DNA of 46,816 nucleotides from Bacteroidota bacterium (GTDB lineage Bacteria; Bacteroidota; Rhodothermia; Rhodothermales; JAHQVL01). The notes below the pieces were generated by a model. The model ran no database searches. It saw only the letters and a program-made list of their open reading frames with translations, and was not told the DNA's origin. The stretch is taken from NCBI GenBank assembly GCA_039111535.1, contig JBCCIM010000022.1, forward strand, positions 1 through 46,816. Direction: 5' to 3'. Every line of letters starts with the position of its first letter. The stretch's first letter is position 1. A program made the position numbers and the translations under genes. Positions 1 through 8,594 of the stretch are shown one piece after another.

Positions 1-136
1 AACTGAACTTTGACAGCTACTATTTTTTCTGAACACCCCTGGTTCGGTGTTAGATATTCAACAAGCCTTTTGCTCGCCCAGGTCCTTCGTGAGACGCGGG
101 CAAACATGGATGGGACAAGGCGCCTGATATGGCGCG

Positions 137-796
137 CTAGTGATGATCGAGGATCTGGCCGTCGATGAGGGGGAATTTCTCGTTGATGAGCATAAAGGGG
201 TTTCCGCTACAAATCACGCGGTAGGTGCGGCTGTTGAAGCGACCATCTGAACGGCTCCGTACGGCTGCCGGCAACTCCTCCATTTCTTCTCTGCCGTACC
301 AGAGTACTTCACGCCGGGTTTCGAGCTTGTTCTTGATAAGCACGCGGCCAATGCCCTGTGGGTGAACCTTCAAGTCTTCGCGCACAGCGTCGGGCAACTG
401 ATCATGGACCAGCAGCGATACAGCATACGCAAAGAGGCGCTTGCTGTATTTACCTTCCAGAATCACCTGGCGTGTAATGACCGGTGTGCCGGCATCCACT
501 TCAAGCCAGGGATGCCGGTCGGCCAGCTCTCTTGTATCCTGCTCCAGTAATTTCACCATGACAGGCTCCATTACATACGCCTCGATGAACTTTGTTACTG
601 TTCCATCGATGGTAAGCAACGCGCGCTGGTAAGGCGTAAGCGTGCGTAGATTAATCTCACGCAAGTGCGCCGGTTTTTCGACTTGCGCCACCAGCAAATC
701 ACCAAGCGGATCAAAGCCGGCTCCGTTTATATCGGGGCTGATTGTAATTCGGCTTTCATCCAATCCTGCGGGGGCGCTGTCACCGGCACTACTCAT
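137..796 (-). CDS. Chorismate pyruvate-lyase-like protein (DUF98 / Rv2949c family)
   Basis: This 219-residue soluble protein resembles the DUF98 chorismate-lyase family, typified by mycobacterial Rv2949c, which splits chorismate into 4-hydroxybenzoate and pyruvate. Family-like stretches are LTPYQRALL (53-61) followed by an acidic EAYVMEPV segment, TRQVILEG (108-115), GIGRVLIKN (148-156), an ETRREV segment (159-164) and INEKFP near the C-terminus (204-209). Length fits the family. It is the last gene of a five-gene leftward run and its ATG overlaps the stop of the carrier-protein gene by 4 bp (ATGA), so the two are probably translationally coupled. In context it should supply 4-hydroxybenzoate to the adenylating enzymes encoded upstream. 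Family assignment is good; the exact product is inferred from the family, not from a solved active site. Confidence 0.8.
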   Translation of the reverse strand: MSSAGDSAPAGLDESRITISPDINGAGFDPLGDLLVAQVEKPAHLREINLRTLTPYQRALLTIDGTVTKFIEAYVMEPVMVKLLEQDTRELADRHPWLEVDAGTPVITRQVILEGKYSKRLFAYAVSLLVHDQLPDAVREDLKVHPQGIGRVLIKNKLETRREVLWYGREEMEELPAAVRSRSDGRFNSRTYRVICSGNPFMLINEKFPLIDGQILDHH

Positions 797-1071
797 GCGT
801 TTCCTGCAATTTTTTCCTGAACTACGTTCGCGATATCCGCAAGGGTATCGAAGTAGTCTACACTCATTTCGAAGGTTTCAAACTTGATATCGTAGTGGTC
901 TTCAAGAGAGGCAGCCAGTTCTACGATGGTGATCGAGTCAAGGATACCGCCGGTAATCAGTGCAGTGGCATCTTCCAATACTTCCATCTTTTTGGGAGGA
1001 ATGAAGTCGCCCAGATATTTCTTGGTTACCGCCTTGATCTCGTCAATATTCTGTGTTACCGCTTCGCTCAT
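793..1071 (-). CDS. Acyl carrier protein
   Basis: A 92-residue acidic helical protein with the phosphopantetheine attachment motif GGILDSITIVEL, where Ser46 in D45-S46-I47 is the expected carrier serine. Asp-Ser-Ile rather than the Asp-Ser-Leu of fatty-acid ACP suggests a dedicated carrier, like DltC or secondary-metabolite carriers. It sits directly behind the MBOAT gene (66-bp gap) and overlaps the chorismate-lyase gene by 4 bp. It would carry an acyl or aryl group loaded by one of the adenylating enzymes of the cluster and deliver it to the MBOAT at the membrane. No Shine-Dalgarno is visible; the ATG is the only sensible start. Identity as a carrier protein is firm, its cargo is inferred. 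Confidence 0.88.
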   Translation of the reverse strand: MSEAVTQNIDEIKAVTKKYLGDFIPPKKMEVLEDATALITGGILDSITIVELAASLEDHYDIKFETFEMSVDYFDTLADIANVVQEKIAGNA

Positions 1072-1137
1072 TGTATTATTTAAATCTTGATTACGTAAAG
1101 AGAATGCTGTCCGGTACGGATCAGCCCATGCTGCTTT

Positions 1138-3732
1138 TTAATCTGTCGTAGCAGTTAATCCCAGTTGCAGTCGAGCATCTTCCTCGACCAGGGTTTTGTA
1201 AAGGGCATCAGCAATCAGTTTATGTCCGCGCTTGTTGAGATGGGTATCCCATGGCGCGAGATATACTGATTCAGCATCTACCCCCTGGTATGCTCCTTCT
1301 AGCGTAACAACATTGAAGCCAGATTCTTCAGCATAGCCTTTTAGGATTGGGTGCCATTCTTCATTGTATCCATCTACCTCCTCGGTGCTTGGCACAAAGA
1401 GTCCGATGATCGGAATCTGGTTGGCTTCGCTAAATTCACCCATTTTCTCAAAACTGGTGCGAATAATTTTATCGCCAAATGGATCGAGCCGGCGACGAGC
1501 TTCCTGGTGTGTGATATCTTTGGTCACACCCGCCTCAGCAAAAATATCGTTGAGGAACACGTACGATACGTCGCGCTTGTCCTGTGCCAACTTCTGCAAC
1601 TGCATCAGGAGCCGGCGCTTTTCGGTAGAGTGAATCGCATAGATAATGGCATCAGGCGCAAACTCGGCTGCACGGTTCTCCATCAGGTACAGCGTCTGCA
1701 CCGGACTGTATCCGCCGACAGCAAAGCTGAGCACTTCATACTTGTCGTACGTCTGTCCCGCGTGCTGTGCATTCAGCATCTGTTCGATAAGCGCAGGGAA
1801 AATTTCTTCGTCGTCAACGCCGGCGCCCTGTTCAAACGAGGCACCCATAAAGGCGATGCGGAAGGTACCCGGCTCCTTTTCTTTGGCGTAGGACTTGTCG
1901 CGCATGCCCCATTCGTTCACGTTGAACGGTGCATCTTTGATGATGCCACTGTAGGAAGGAATGAGTTCATACACCAGCACATCTTCACCCGGCTGTACGG
2001 CATCCGAGTTCATTGTGGCTTTCCAGTTATCCGGTTTCTCTCCTTTGTCGGTCCACCAGATCTGCGACGTGTAGCTATTCCCGTCGATCAGGCCTTCATA
2101 GTATCCGCGCTCCAATACACCCTGGTCACGATCGTTGAGCCGGCTTTCTTTGAGCGAGGCAATAAATGAGGCAGACTTTTCGCCAAAATTGTTGTTCACG
2201 CGAGGCATCCCAACGGCTACCAACGCCAGCACACCAATACTTGTACGCAGCGCAACGCTATAGAAAGGCAATTCATTTTCATCCCACAGCAAGCTCCATC
2301 CCTTGAAATCCATAAACAAATGCGTTACCAGCATTGCGAAAATGCCAAATATACCCAGCATCAGCAGGCCATATTCTTGCAAACTCGCTGTGCCACCAAC
2401 CATCATCACAGACCACCAGTCAGCAATCGAGTGACTACTCCAGAAAGACCAGAGCACACTCATAAAAATGAACATGCCCAGAATCCGCATAGACTGGCGA
2501 GATGCCAGGCCCCACGACCATCCTGTGTCCTCGTCGTCTTTAGGTGTTAGATCTTTGGTTGTTTTGATGGTATTGATTACCACAAACATACCCAGGATCC
2601 CCCAGTAAAGGCCGTCAATCGCGTTTAGCGGAAAGGCACCCCGCAGCCAAAACCATTGGTACGAGTGCAGCAGCCAGGTTGCGACAAACACAAGCATTGT
2701 CCCAAGTACACGGGCGCGCATCATGCCCATCTTTCTGATCTTCATCACCAGCGGGTAATACAGCACCTTCGCCATGAAGTCCTTCCAGTAGATGTTCAGC
2801 TTGCGCCAGACTTCGTTGAATTCACCAGCGAGGAAGTAATGGTGGTGCGTCTCAGGCAAGTTCATGCCGAACAGGCACAAGATCCCAATGATCACATGGA
2901 AGAGTCCGGATACACGCAGGTAGATCAGATAGCTGGAAATGATGAACAGCACAACCTGCCAGAGGCCTTGAATTTCTTCAGGCGTAGGGACGAGATAGTA
3001 ATACACCGCCCGATACAGGATGAGGTGTGTTACCCCACGAAATATCCAGAGTACCCCTTTCTGATAAATTTTGTAGTCGTCGTCGTTGTAATACGTTTTC
3101 CGAAACAGCTGGTAGTCAATTACCGGAAAAAGTGGAAACGCAACATTGGGCAGTAAAAAGAAATAGGCAAGCCGCTCCCAGATGGTCGCCGGCTTCCGTT
3201 CGTGGCGCAGGTCGTGCATGTAAATCACAAGCCTGAACATGAACATGGCGCCCAGAATAGGCAGAATCAACTCTGACCACGACGTTGTCACCCAACCGCC
3301 GCGCAACACAACGAGGCCGGCAACTGCAAGCAGCACCAGCGCAACACGCGCACGAAACGGTATCGGTAAATGACACAATCCAATCAAGCCGAGCCCTATA
3401 CCGATGAGCCAAAGCCCATTTACCCAGCTAAAAACCGCGATTATGGCTGCAAGCGAGAGGAATACAAAGAAGGGCAACCGTAAAGAAGGCGCCAGGACGG
3501 CATGAATAATAAAGCCGCCAAAAATGATAGGCAGAATGATATGCAGCGCGCTGGCATCTTCTACGTTGAAAAGCCTGATCGAGAAAATGACAACAGCCAG
3601 TTGTAAAACCAGCACCAACAATTTGGGAAACTGAATATTACTGGCCAGGAATGGAATGCCCATCCCTTTGGTCATCCCGCCAGCGCTTCCCTCGCCCAAC
3701 TGCTCTGAAACTACTTTGGTATACTTTAACAT
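1138..3732 (-). CDS. MBOAT acyltransferase fused to an SGNH-hydrolase-like domain
   Basis: An 864-residue two-part protein. Residues about 35-530 form a polytopic membrane domain with MBOAT features: a conserved cytosolic stretch EVWRKLNIYWKDF (307-319) and a candidate catalytic His356 in TWLLHSYQ. Residues about 540-864 form a soluble SGNH/GDSL-like domain with a serine block GAS (Ser632), a glycine block (AVGGYSP) and a C-terminal D-x-H-x-N block (Asp829, His831, Asn833). MBOATs move acyl groups from a carrier across the membrane to an extracellular hydroxyl; SGNH partners such as DltD or AlgX/AlgJ act on the outer side. Fusion of both into one chain beside a carrier protein and adenylating enzymes suggests a complete export-acylation machine. 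The acceptor is unknown. The serine block is GAS rather than GDS, so the SGNH part may be a transferase or a binding domain instead of a hydrolase. Confidence 0.85.
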   Translation of the reverse strand: MLKYTKVVSEQLGEGSAGGMTKGMGIPFLASNIQFPKLLVLVLQLAVVIFSIRLFNVEDASALHIILPIIFGGFIIHAVLAPSLRLPFFVFLSLAAIIAVFSWVNGLWLIGIGLGLIGLCHLPIPFRARVALVLLAVAGLVVLRGGWVTTSWSELILPILGAMFMFRLVIYMHDLRHERKPATIWERLAYFFLLPNVAFPLFPVIDYQLFRKTYYNDDDYKIYQKGVLWIFRGVTHLILYRAVYYYLVPTPEEIQGLWQVVLFIISSYLIYLRVSGLFHVIIGILCLFGMNLPETHHHYFLAGEFNEVWRKLNIYWKDFMAKVLYYPLVMKIRKMGMMRARVLGTMLVFVATWLLHSYQWFWLRGAFPLNAIDGLYWGILGMFVVINTIKTTKDLTPKDDEDTGWSWGLASRQSMRILGMFIFMSVLWSFWSSHSIADWWSVMMVGGTASLQEYGLLMLGIFGIFAMLVTHLFMDFKGWSLLWDENELPFYSVALRTSIGVLALVAVGMPRVNNNFGEKSASFIASLKESRLNDRDQGVLERGYYEGLIDGNSYTSQIWWTDKGEKPDNWKATMNSDAVQPGEDVLVYELIPSYSGIIKDAPFNVNEWGMRDKSYAKEKEPGTFRIAFMGASFEQGAGVDDEEIFPALIEQMLNAQHAGQTYDKYEVLSFAVGGYSPVQTLYLMENRAAEFAPDAIIYAIHSTEKRRLLMQLQKLAQDKRDVSYVFLNDIFAEAGVTKDITHQEARRRLDPFGDKIIRTSFEKMGEFSEANQIPIIGLFVPSTEEVDGYNEEWHPILKGYAEESGFNVVTLEGAYQGVDAESVYLAPWDTHLNKRGHKLIADALYKTLVEEDARLQLGLTATTD

Positions 3733-3810
3733 AATGTAGATCTGTGGGACATTAAATACGGAGCCGGCACGAGGCCGGCTTTTCCGTACATCCTGAAATA
3801 TTGCAGGATA

Positions 3811-5121
3811 TTAGCTCCCGGCTACTGCCAGGTTAAGTTTTCTGTGATCTGTAAAGCGACGGGCTTTCAGGTCAAACCGTGGCAGTGTCCCCTGGGGCAC
3901 CACATTCAGCTGGACACGCAGTCCAAGACCGTTACGAAGCACCTTCACAATGTCTTTGGCCGTCTCTTCAGGATTTTCGCCGCCAATCTCGACCCGGATT
4001 TCCATTTCGTCCAGGTTTTTGTTGCGGTAAACATCCACAGCGAACTCTCCAACATCTTCAAACCGGCGCACGATGTTCTCAATTGCGCTCGGGAATACGT
4101 TGATGCCGCGCACAATCAATGCATCGTCAATGCGTCCGATGACCCCCCCTTTGAGCCGGCGGAACGTACGTTCGCTGCTGGTTTCAGAAGTATCGATCGC
4201 CACACGGTCACCTGTACGGTACCGGATAACTGGCATGCCGAGTCGGCCGAGGTTCGTAATAATGAGCTCGCCTTCGTTAGCAGGATTACCTTCTTTGTCG
4301 ACTACTTCAGCAATAAATTCAGCTTCATTGACAAAGAAAGAGCCGCTATTGGCCGCTTCGAAGCCCCATGCACCAACTTCCGTTGCGCCGGCATGGTCAC
4401 AGCATCGCGCGCCCCAAACCCGTTCGATCCGCTCTTTGGTAGCCGGCAAACTGGCGCCAGGCTCTCCTGCGTGAATGGTGATGCGCACATTGGATTCTGA
4501 CAGGTCGATACCTTCCTGCTCTGCTACTTCAGCGAGATGCAGGGCATAAGTTGGTGTACAAACCAGTACCGTCACTTCGTTTTTGAGCATAAACTTGATG
4601 CGCTGCAATGACGACATACCGCCACCAGGCAGCGCCAGCGCGCCGATGCGCTGTGCTCCTGCGTATGCGCTCCAGAACCCGATAAACGGCCCAAAAGAGA
4701 ACGCAAAGAAAATGCGATCGGAAGGCGTTACGCCGGCGCCCCGATATACTGCTGCCCAGCATCGTGCCCACCAATCCCAGCTTTCTTCGGTATCAAGGCA
4801 GCGCAGTGGCTCACCGGTGGTACCGGAAGTCTGGTGAATCCGCGTATATAATTCGAGCGGAAACGTAAGATTGGTGCCATAAGGCGGGTTATCCACCTGG
4901 TCGTGCACAAGCTCCTGCTTCGTGGTAAACGGCAGTTTGCGAAAATCTTCAAACGACTTGATATCGCTTGACGACGTAATGCCGGCAGCATTCAGCTTCT
5001 GCTGGTAAAAGGTGTTGTGGGTGAGGATTTTATCCAGCATTATCTGGAATTTCCTCAGCTGCACTTCTTCAAGCGCGTGTCGGCCCAGCTTTTCAATAAA
5101 TGGATCTAAATTACTAATCAT
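3811..5121 (-). CDS. PaaK-family aryl-CoA ligase (phenylacetate-CoA ligase-like)
   Basis: A 436-residue ANL-superfamily enzyme of PaaK length. The phosphate-binding loop is QTSGTTGEPL (97-106), followed by HAGATEVG (243-250), the ribose-contacting YRTGDR (301-306) and the PaaK-typical hinge region with RGINVFPSAIE (338-348). PaaK enzymes adenylate aryl or arylacetic acids and then form the CoA thioester. With the chorismate-lyase gene in the same run, the natural substrate may be 4-hydroxybenzoate, but that is inference. It lies between the FAAL-like gene (134-bp gap) and the MBOAT gene (78-bp gap), all in one direction. Having two different adenylating enzymes in one cluster is unusual: one may make the CoA ester and the other load the carrier protein. 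Confidence 0.88.
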   Translation of the reverse strand: MISNLDPFIEKLGRHALEEVQLRKFQIMLDKILTHNTFYQQKLNAAGITSSSDIKSFEDFRKLPFTTKQELVHDQVDNPPYGTNLTFPLELYTRIHQTSGTTGEPLRCLDTEESWDWWARCWAAVYRGAGVTPSDRIFFAFSFGPFIGFWSAYAGAQRIGALALPGGGMSSLQRIKFMLKNEVTVLVCTPTYALHLAEVAEQEGIDLSESNVRITIHAGEPGASLPATKERIERVWGARCCDHAGATEVGAWGFEAANSGSFFVNEAEFIAEVVDKEGNPANEGELIITNLGRLGMPVIRYRTGDRVAIDTSETSSERTFRRLKGGVIGRIDDALIVRGINVFPSAIENIVRRFEDVGEFAVDVYRNKNLDEMEIRVEIGGENPEETAKDIVKVLRNGLGLRVQLNVVPQGTLPRFDLKARRFTDHRKLNLAVAGS

Positions 5122-5255
5122 TGCTATCTCACAATCGCTATCAAAAATGCTTCATGAAGAAGATTTCGACATTAAAGACGTTAGCCGCTCGAACAGACAC
5201 ACAAGGTGCCACACGCAGGGCGTATGTGCCGGCGGCGCGATTCACTCCCGGGGGT

Positions 5256-6977
5256 TTAGCTTATATCAGCCTCTATTGAAGATTCGTCAACACGATAGGG
5301 TTTAAGTTTTCCGTCGATGTACATCTGACGGAAATGCCGATGCCGACGCTTGCCACTGGATGTTTTCGCCAGTGTGCCGGCTTTTACAAGCTCAATATCT
5401 GATACGGTAACACCCAGGCGCAGCAATATTTGCTTGGTGATGTCACCAGAAATGTCTTCCAGGCTGCGGGTTAACGGCTCGCGTACTTCAGACACAACCA
5501 CAACACGCTGCGTGCCATGGGCGCCTTCATCAACACCAAAAACGACAAAGCTGCCTGTTCGTAACCCTTCTATATCAAAAAGAATGGGCTCAAAATCGCT
5601 TGGGTCATACTTTTTACCGCGTAGTACAATCCGCTCTTTTTCACGACCCACCCAGTACAGGTTGTTATTCCGCTTGTACCCGATGTCGCCCGTTAGCAGC
5701 AAGTCGTTGACAAGCGCTGCATCTGTAGATTCCTGGTCTTCTTTGTAGTAGAGCAACCGCGACGGCGTGCGAAGCGCAACGCGACCTACGCGACCTTCAG
5801 GTAACAGCTCATTGTCATCCGAAAGAATTTCGATGCCCAGTGTTGGGTGTGGTTGGCCACAACTCACAATGGTGACAACGCTTTCACTGTCTTCCGGCAC
5901 TTGCTCGGCAACAAAGTCACCGTATAGCTTGCTCGGATCGAGGTGTTCAACCTGGTACGGCTCATCCATACCGGTGAAGGTTGCACCGCCCACGTTTTCA
6001 GCGCAGCCAAAGTTCATTTTCAGTGCGCTTTCCTGCAATCCGTAGTCTTTGAACCGCTCGTAGAACGCCACAACTGTATCGTAGTGGATTCTTTCAGCAG
6101 CATTCCAAAAAGCTTTGACGTGGCTGAGATCGAGGCCTTCGATCTGCCGATCGCGCGTACGCTGGGCAGTGATGGCATATCCGAAGTTAGGAGACCAAGT
6201 AAAGGTCGAGCCCGTATCTTGCATGGCTTTAAGCCAGAGATAAGGGCGTTTAACAAATTCGTGTGGACTGAACAGGATCAGCGGAATGCCGGCGGTCATG
6301 CACAACATAAAGTTGTTGATCAGCCCCATATCGTGGTACAAAGGCGTCCAGTTAAAGCAAATATCTTCCTGCGTGATACCGCAAGCAGCTTCCATACCAT
6401 CCAGCGCAGCAAGGATGCCTTCCTGGCTCCAAACGCAAACGCGTGGAAATCCTGTTGTACCAGAAGTTAGCTGCATCGCGCCGATGGCGTCCGAAGCAGG
6501 GTAATAGCGTTCGATGTCTCCACCTTCGCCCGGCAGCACAATCTCAGATTCGCCAAATAGGAGCGACACGCCTTCCAGGTCACCTGTCAACTCTTCCCGA
6601 AGATCGGTCATCGTATCAGCACAAAGCACCACGCGGGCGCCTGATTTGCGAACGGTGTGCTTCAGAATTTTGGGCAGGTCGAGCATACTTCCTTGCACAG
6701 CAGGAGGTGCAACGAGCAGCGGATTGCCGCCCAGCAACAGCACAGCCAGAATGGAGCGGGCCGATAAGTGGCCACTTGGCAGCACGATGACACAAACGTC
6801 ACCTTGCTTAAATCCTTGTTTCTTGATTTGAGCAGCAACTTCGAGGGATTGGGTAAAAAACTGCTCGTAGCTGATCCAGGACAGGGACTCTTTAGGATCG
6901 TAATAAGCAATCGCCTTGCTTTCAGGGGCTTCATCTAGCCGGCGATATAGCCTCTCTTGAAGGGAAGCGTTAGTCAT
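5256..6977 (-). CDS. FAAL-like acyl/aryl-AMP ligase
   Basis: A 573-residue ANL-superfamily enzyme. It has the loop LTSGTTGFPRV (170-180), TPLYHDMGLI (211-220), which is typical of fatty-acyl-AMP ligases, a CAENVGGATF segment where FAALs carry a related motif, a YWVGREKERIVLRG hinge, and a C-terminal KTSSGKRRHR segment with the candidate catalytic Lys543. FAAL-type enzymes pass acyl adenylates to a carrier protein rather than to CoA, which suits the ACP three genes downstream. It is the first gene of the leftward five-gene run, with about 430 bp of non-coding DNA upstream that should hold the promoter. The substrate could be a fatty acid or 4-hydroxybenzoate; mycobacterial FadD22 is a precedent for a 4-hydroxybenzoate-AMP ligase working with a carrier domain. 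Confidence 0.85.
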   Translation of the reverse strand: MTNASLQERLYRRLDEAPESKAIAYYDPKESLSWISYEQFFTQSLEVAAQIKKQGFKQGDVCVIVLPSGHLSARSILAVLLLGGNPLLVAPPAVQGSMLDLPKILKHTVRKSGARVVLCADTMTDLREELTGDLEGVSLLFGESEIVLPGEGGDIERYYPASDAIGAMQLTSGTTGFPRVCVWSQEGILAALDGMEAACGITQEDICFNWTPLYHDMGLINNFMLCMTAGIPLILFSPHEFVKRPYLWLKAMQDTGSTFTWSPNFGYAITAQRTRDRQIEGLDLSHVKAFWNAAERIHYDTVVAFYERFKDYGLQESALKMNFGCAENVGGATFTGMDEPYQVEHLDPSKLYGDFVAEQVPEDSESVVTIVSCGQPHPTLGIEILSDDNELLPEGRVGRVALRTPSRLLYYKEDQESTDAALVNDLLLTGDIGYKRNNNLYWVGREKERIVLRGKKYDPSDFEPILFDIEGLRTGSFVVFGVDEGAHGTQRVVVVSEVREPLTRSLEDISGDITKQILLRLGVTVSDIELVKAGTLAKTSSGKRRHRHFRQMYIDGKLKPYRVDESSIEADIS

Positions 6978-7403
6978 ATAATTAGAAGTGTAATCGTCAA
7001 TAAGAAAAATCTATAACTGAAGTTTTCTATGGCGTAAGCAATAGCTTTCTAGATATCCGTCATCGCGCACTGCGCTAGCAGCAAAAAATGCAACTAAATT
7101 CATTTCTTGCTCACAGCTTATTTCGACCAAAACGAACGAATGGGAGGTGTGGCATTAAATAGGCACATAAATTAATCCACCTCTTATGCGGACAGCGCTC
7201 GACTATGGAGGAGAAATTGTTCGATCTTAGGCGCGGATAGCTGCCACTTTTGGCTTGCGCATCCATGTCTGAAGGAGCAGACATCCACACGAAACGGAAT
7301 TAAAATCGACGGAATTCCTTTATCTGCGTTATCGTCACGCGTTCGGTAGATCTTAACCGTGCCGGAGCCAGGCCGGATTGCCGGCAAAATGAGGGGTGTT
7401 TGT
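6978..7403. other. Intergenic region, probable promoter of the five-gene cluster
   Basis: This stretch separates the FAAL-like gene from the P-loop kinase gene, both on the minus strand. The part nearest the FAAL-like gene (about 6978-7170) is AT-rich and is the natural place for its promoter, but I could not pick out a convincing -35/-10 or Bacteroidota-type box. The only open frame of note (7184-7387, minus) has no recognisable protein features. No strong hairpin was seen. Confidence 0.4.
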
Positions 7404-7955
7404 CTAGCGCTTTTCTGCAGGAATGGCGCTTTCTATTTTCAGAATAAGTGCATCCAGCGGGATCGGCCGGCGCAATTCTATCCACACCAGGTGGGCGTAC
7501 GCATTCTTTTTGCGGATGTCGCTATAGCGACGGCGGCGGTAATGGAATGTTTTTATCACCCACCAGAGAATAGAATCGCGGCTAAGAAAAGAACGCCGGA
7601 ACGTCTCGACGTTGCCAGAATAGAGTTGTTCGCGTGTAAAAACGCGGCGGCACGTACGGGTTAGTGCACGCCACACTACGCGGGAATAGCTGTAGTTCAG
7701 CCATACGACAACCTGGGCCCGAGGCCAGGAAATAGCATGGGTTCTGCTGTAATTCCCATCGATTACCCAGTGCGAATGCTGGGTAACCGCTTCAGTCAGC
7801 ATTTTAAAAAAGGTAGGATCGTCTCGCTCGGTCCATCCAGGCATCCACTGCAGGGCATCAAGCTGGATATAGTGCAGATCCAGCGCGGCACTCAACTTTT
7901 GTGAAAGGGTAGATTTGCCGGCGCAGCTTGAGCCTACAACCAGAATCCGAGGCAT
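7404..7955 (-). CDS. P-loop kinase-like protein (adenylate-kinase / FlaR-like)
   Basis: A 183-residue soluble protein with a Walker A loop GSSCAGKST (residues 8-16) near the N-terminus. It has the layout of the small nucleotide kinases annotated as topology modulation protein FlaR or adenylate-kinase-like: a DALQW substrate segment, WVIDGNYSRT, and a basic arginine-rich lid region (about 110-145). The stop lies 9 bp before the neighbouring FKBP lipoprotein gene ends its 5' side, so the two are probably co-transcribed with the FKBP gene first. The phosphate acceptor is unknown; members of this group are usually annotated only from the fold. Confidence 0.75.
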   Translation of the reverse strand: MPRILVVGSSCAGKSTLSQKLSAALDLHYIQLDALQWMPGWTERDDPTFFKMLTEAVTQHSHWVIDGNYSRTHAISWPRAQVVVWLNYSYSRVVWRALTRTCRRVFTREQLYSGNVETFRRSFLSRDSILWWVIKTFHYRRRRYSDIRKKNAYAHLVWIELRRPIPLDALILKIESAIPAEKR

Positions 7956-7964
7956 TGATGATTG

Positions 7965-8447
7965 CTAACTCCCAACGCGAAGGCCTACAACCTCCACTTC
8001 AAATATCATAATAGAGTTTGGCGGCACTGAACCCTGTCCGAAAGCGCCATAACCCAACGAAGGAGGAATCACGAGCTGGCGCTCACCGCCTTCACGCATG
8101 CCCTGTAATCCTTCGGTCCAGCCCTGAATCACATTGGTTGTACCAATAATCACACGGATAGGGGTGCGACCAGGGAGTAGAACAGAGCTGTCAAAAATCA
8201 ACCCGTTGGTAAGCCATCCGGTGTAGTCTACAAAAAGGGTGTCGCCAACCGCAGCTGCCGGCCCTTCACCATCCACAAAGTCAAAGTACTTTAATCCGGA
8301 GTCGGTTACGGTAAAATCCTCTTCAGCAACGACACGCGCCTGAGGACCTTCAATCATATCATCCGGATCTTCGTTGCTATCACACGCAGCAACAAAGAAG
8401 AGGGCAAGAAACAAAGAAAATCCAGTTACGATCTTACGATTGATCAT
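7965..8447 (-). CDS. FKBP-type peptidyl-prolyl isomerase, lipoprotein
   Basis: A 160-residue protein that starts with a lipoprotein signal (lipobox VAAC, then DSNEDPD) and continues with one FKBP domain (about 48-158). The canonical FKBP stations are present: VDYTGWL, IFDSSV, VIQGWTEGLQGM with the pocket tryptophan, and IPPSLGYG followed by VPPNSIMIFEVE. It should isomerise X-Pro bonds and help folding of exported proteins in the periplasm. It lies just upstream of the P-loop kinase gene and is followed upstream by a second, more divergent FKBP lipoprotein, so the pair looks like a tandem duplication. Confidence 0.9.
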   Translation of the reverse strand: MINRKIVTGFSLFLALFFVAACDSNEDPDDMIEGPQARVVAEEDFTVTDSGLKYFDFVDGEGPAAAVGDTLFVDYTGWLTNGLIFDSSVLLPGRTPIRVIIGTTNVIQGWTEGLQGMREGGERQLVIPPSLGYGAFGQGSVPPNSIMIFEVEVVGLRVGS

Positions 8448-8594
8448 AATGTCTATAATTAGGTGAGGGAGTAAATTTAGAGCGTCTCTATGGGTAAGGC
8501 TCAGATCCGTCGATAATACCAGGCCGTGCCGGTTGTTTCAACAAAGCAAAAGCTACACCCGTAGACCATAAAATCACAAGGCAAATCGGCAATA

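Noticed and set aside
32-52. Inverted repeat AACACC/GGTGTT near the left edge as terminator of the five-gene cluster
   Set aside because: Only six pairs, and the T-rich run is on the wrong side for leftward transcription.
1351-2169. A 272-codon open frame on the plus strand
   Set aside because: It is antisense to the SGNH half of the MBOAT fusion and shows no protein-like features; the sense frame has clear catalytic motifs.
3762-3783. Hairpin AGCCGGC/GCCGGCT with following TTTT between the PaaK and MBOAT genes
   Set aside because: The T-run follows on the plus strand, where no gene ends; both genes run on the minus strand. It is more simply two copies of the abundant GCCGGC palindrome, though a processing or attenuation role is not excluded.
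5122-5255. Small gene between the FAAL-like and PaaK-like genes
   Set aside because: No frame with a start and protein-like features; treated as spacer.
7184-7387. A 67-codon minus-strand frame in the gap before the P-loop kinase gene
   Set aside because: No start context, no recognisable motif and a composition unlike neighbouring genes.
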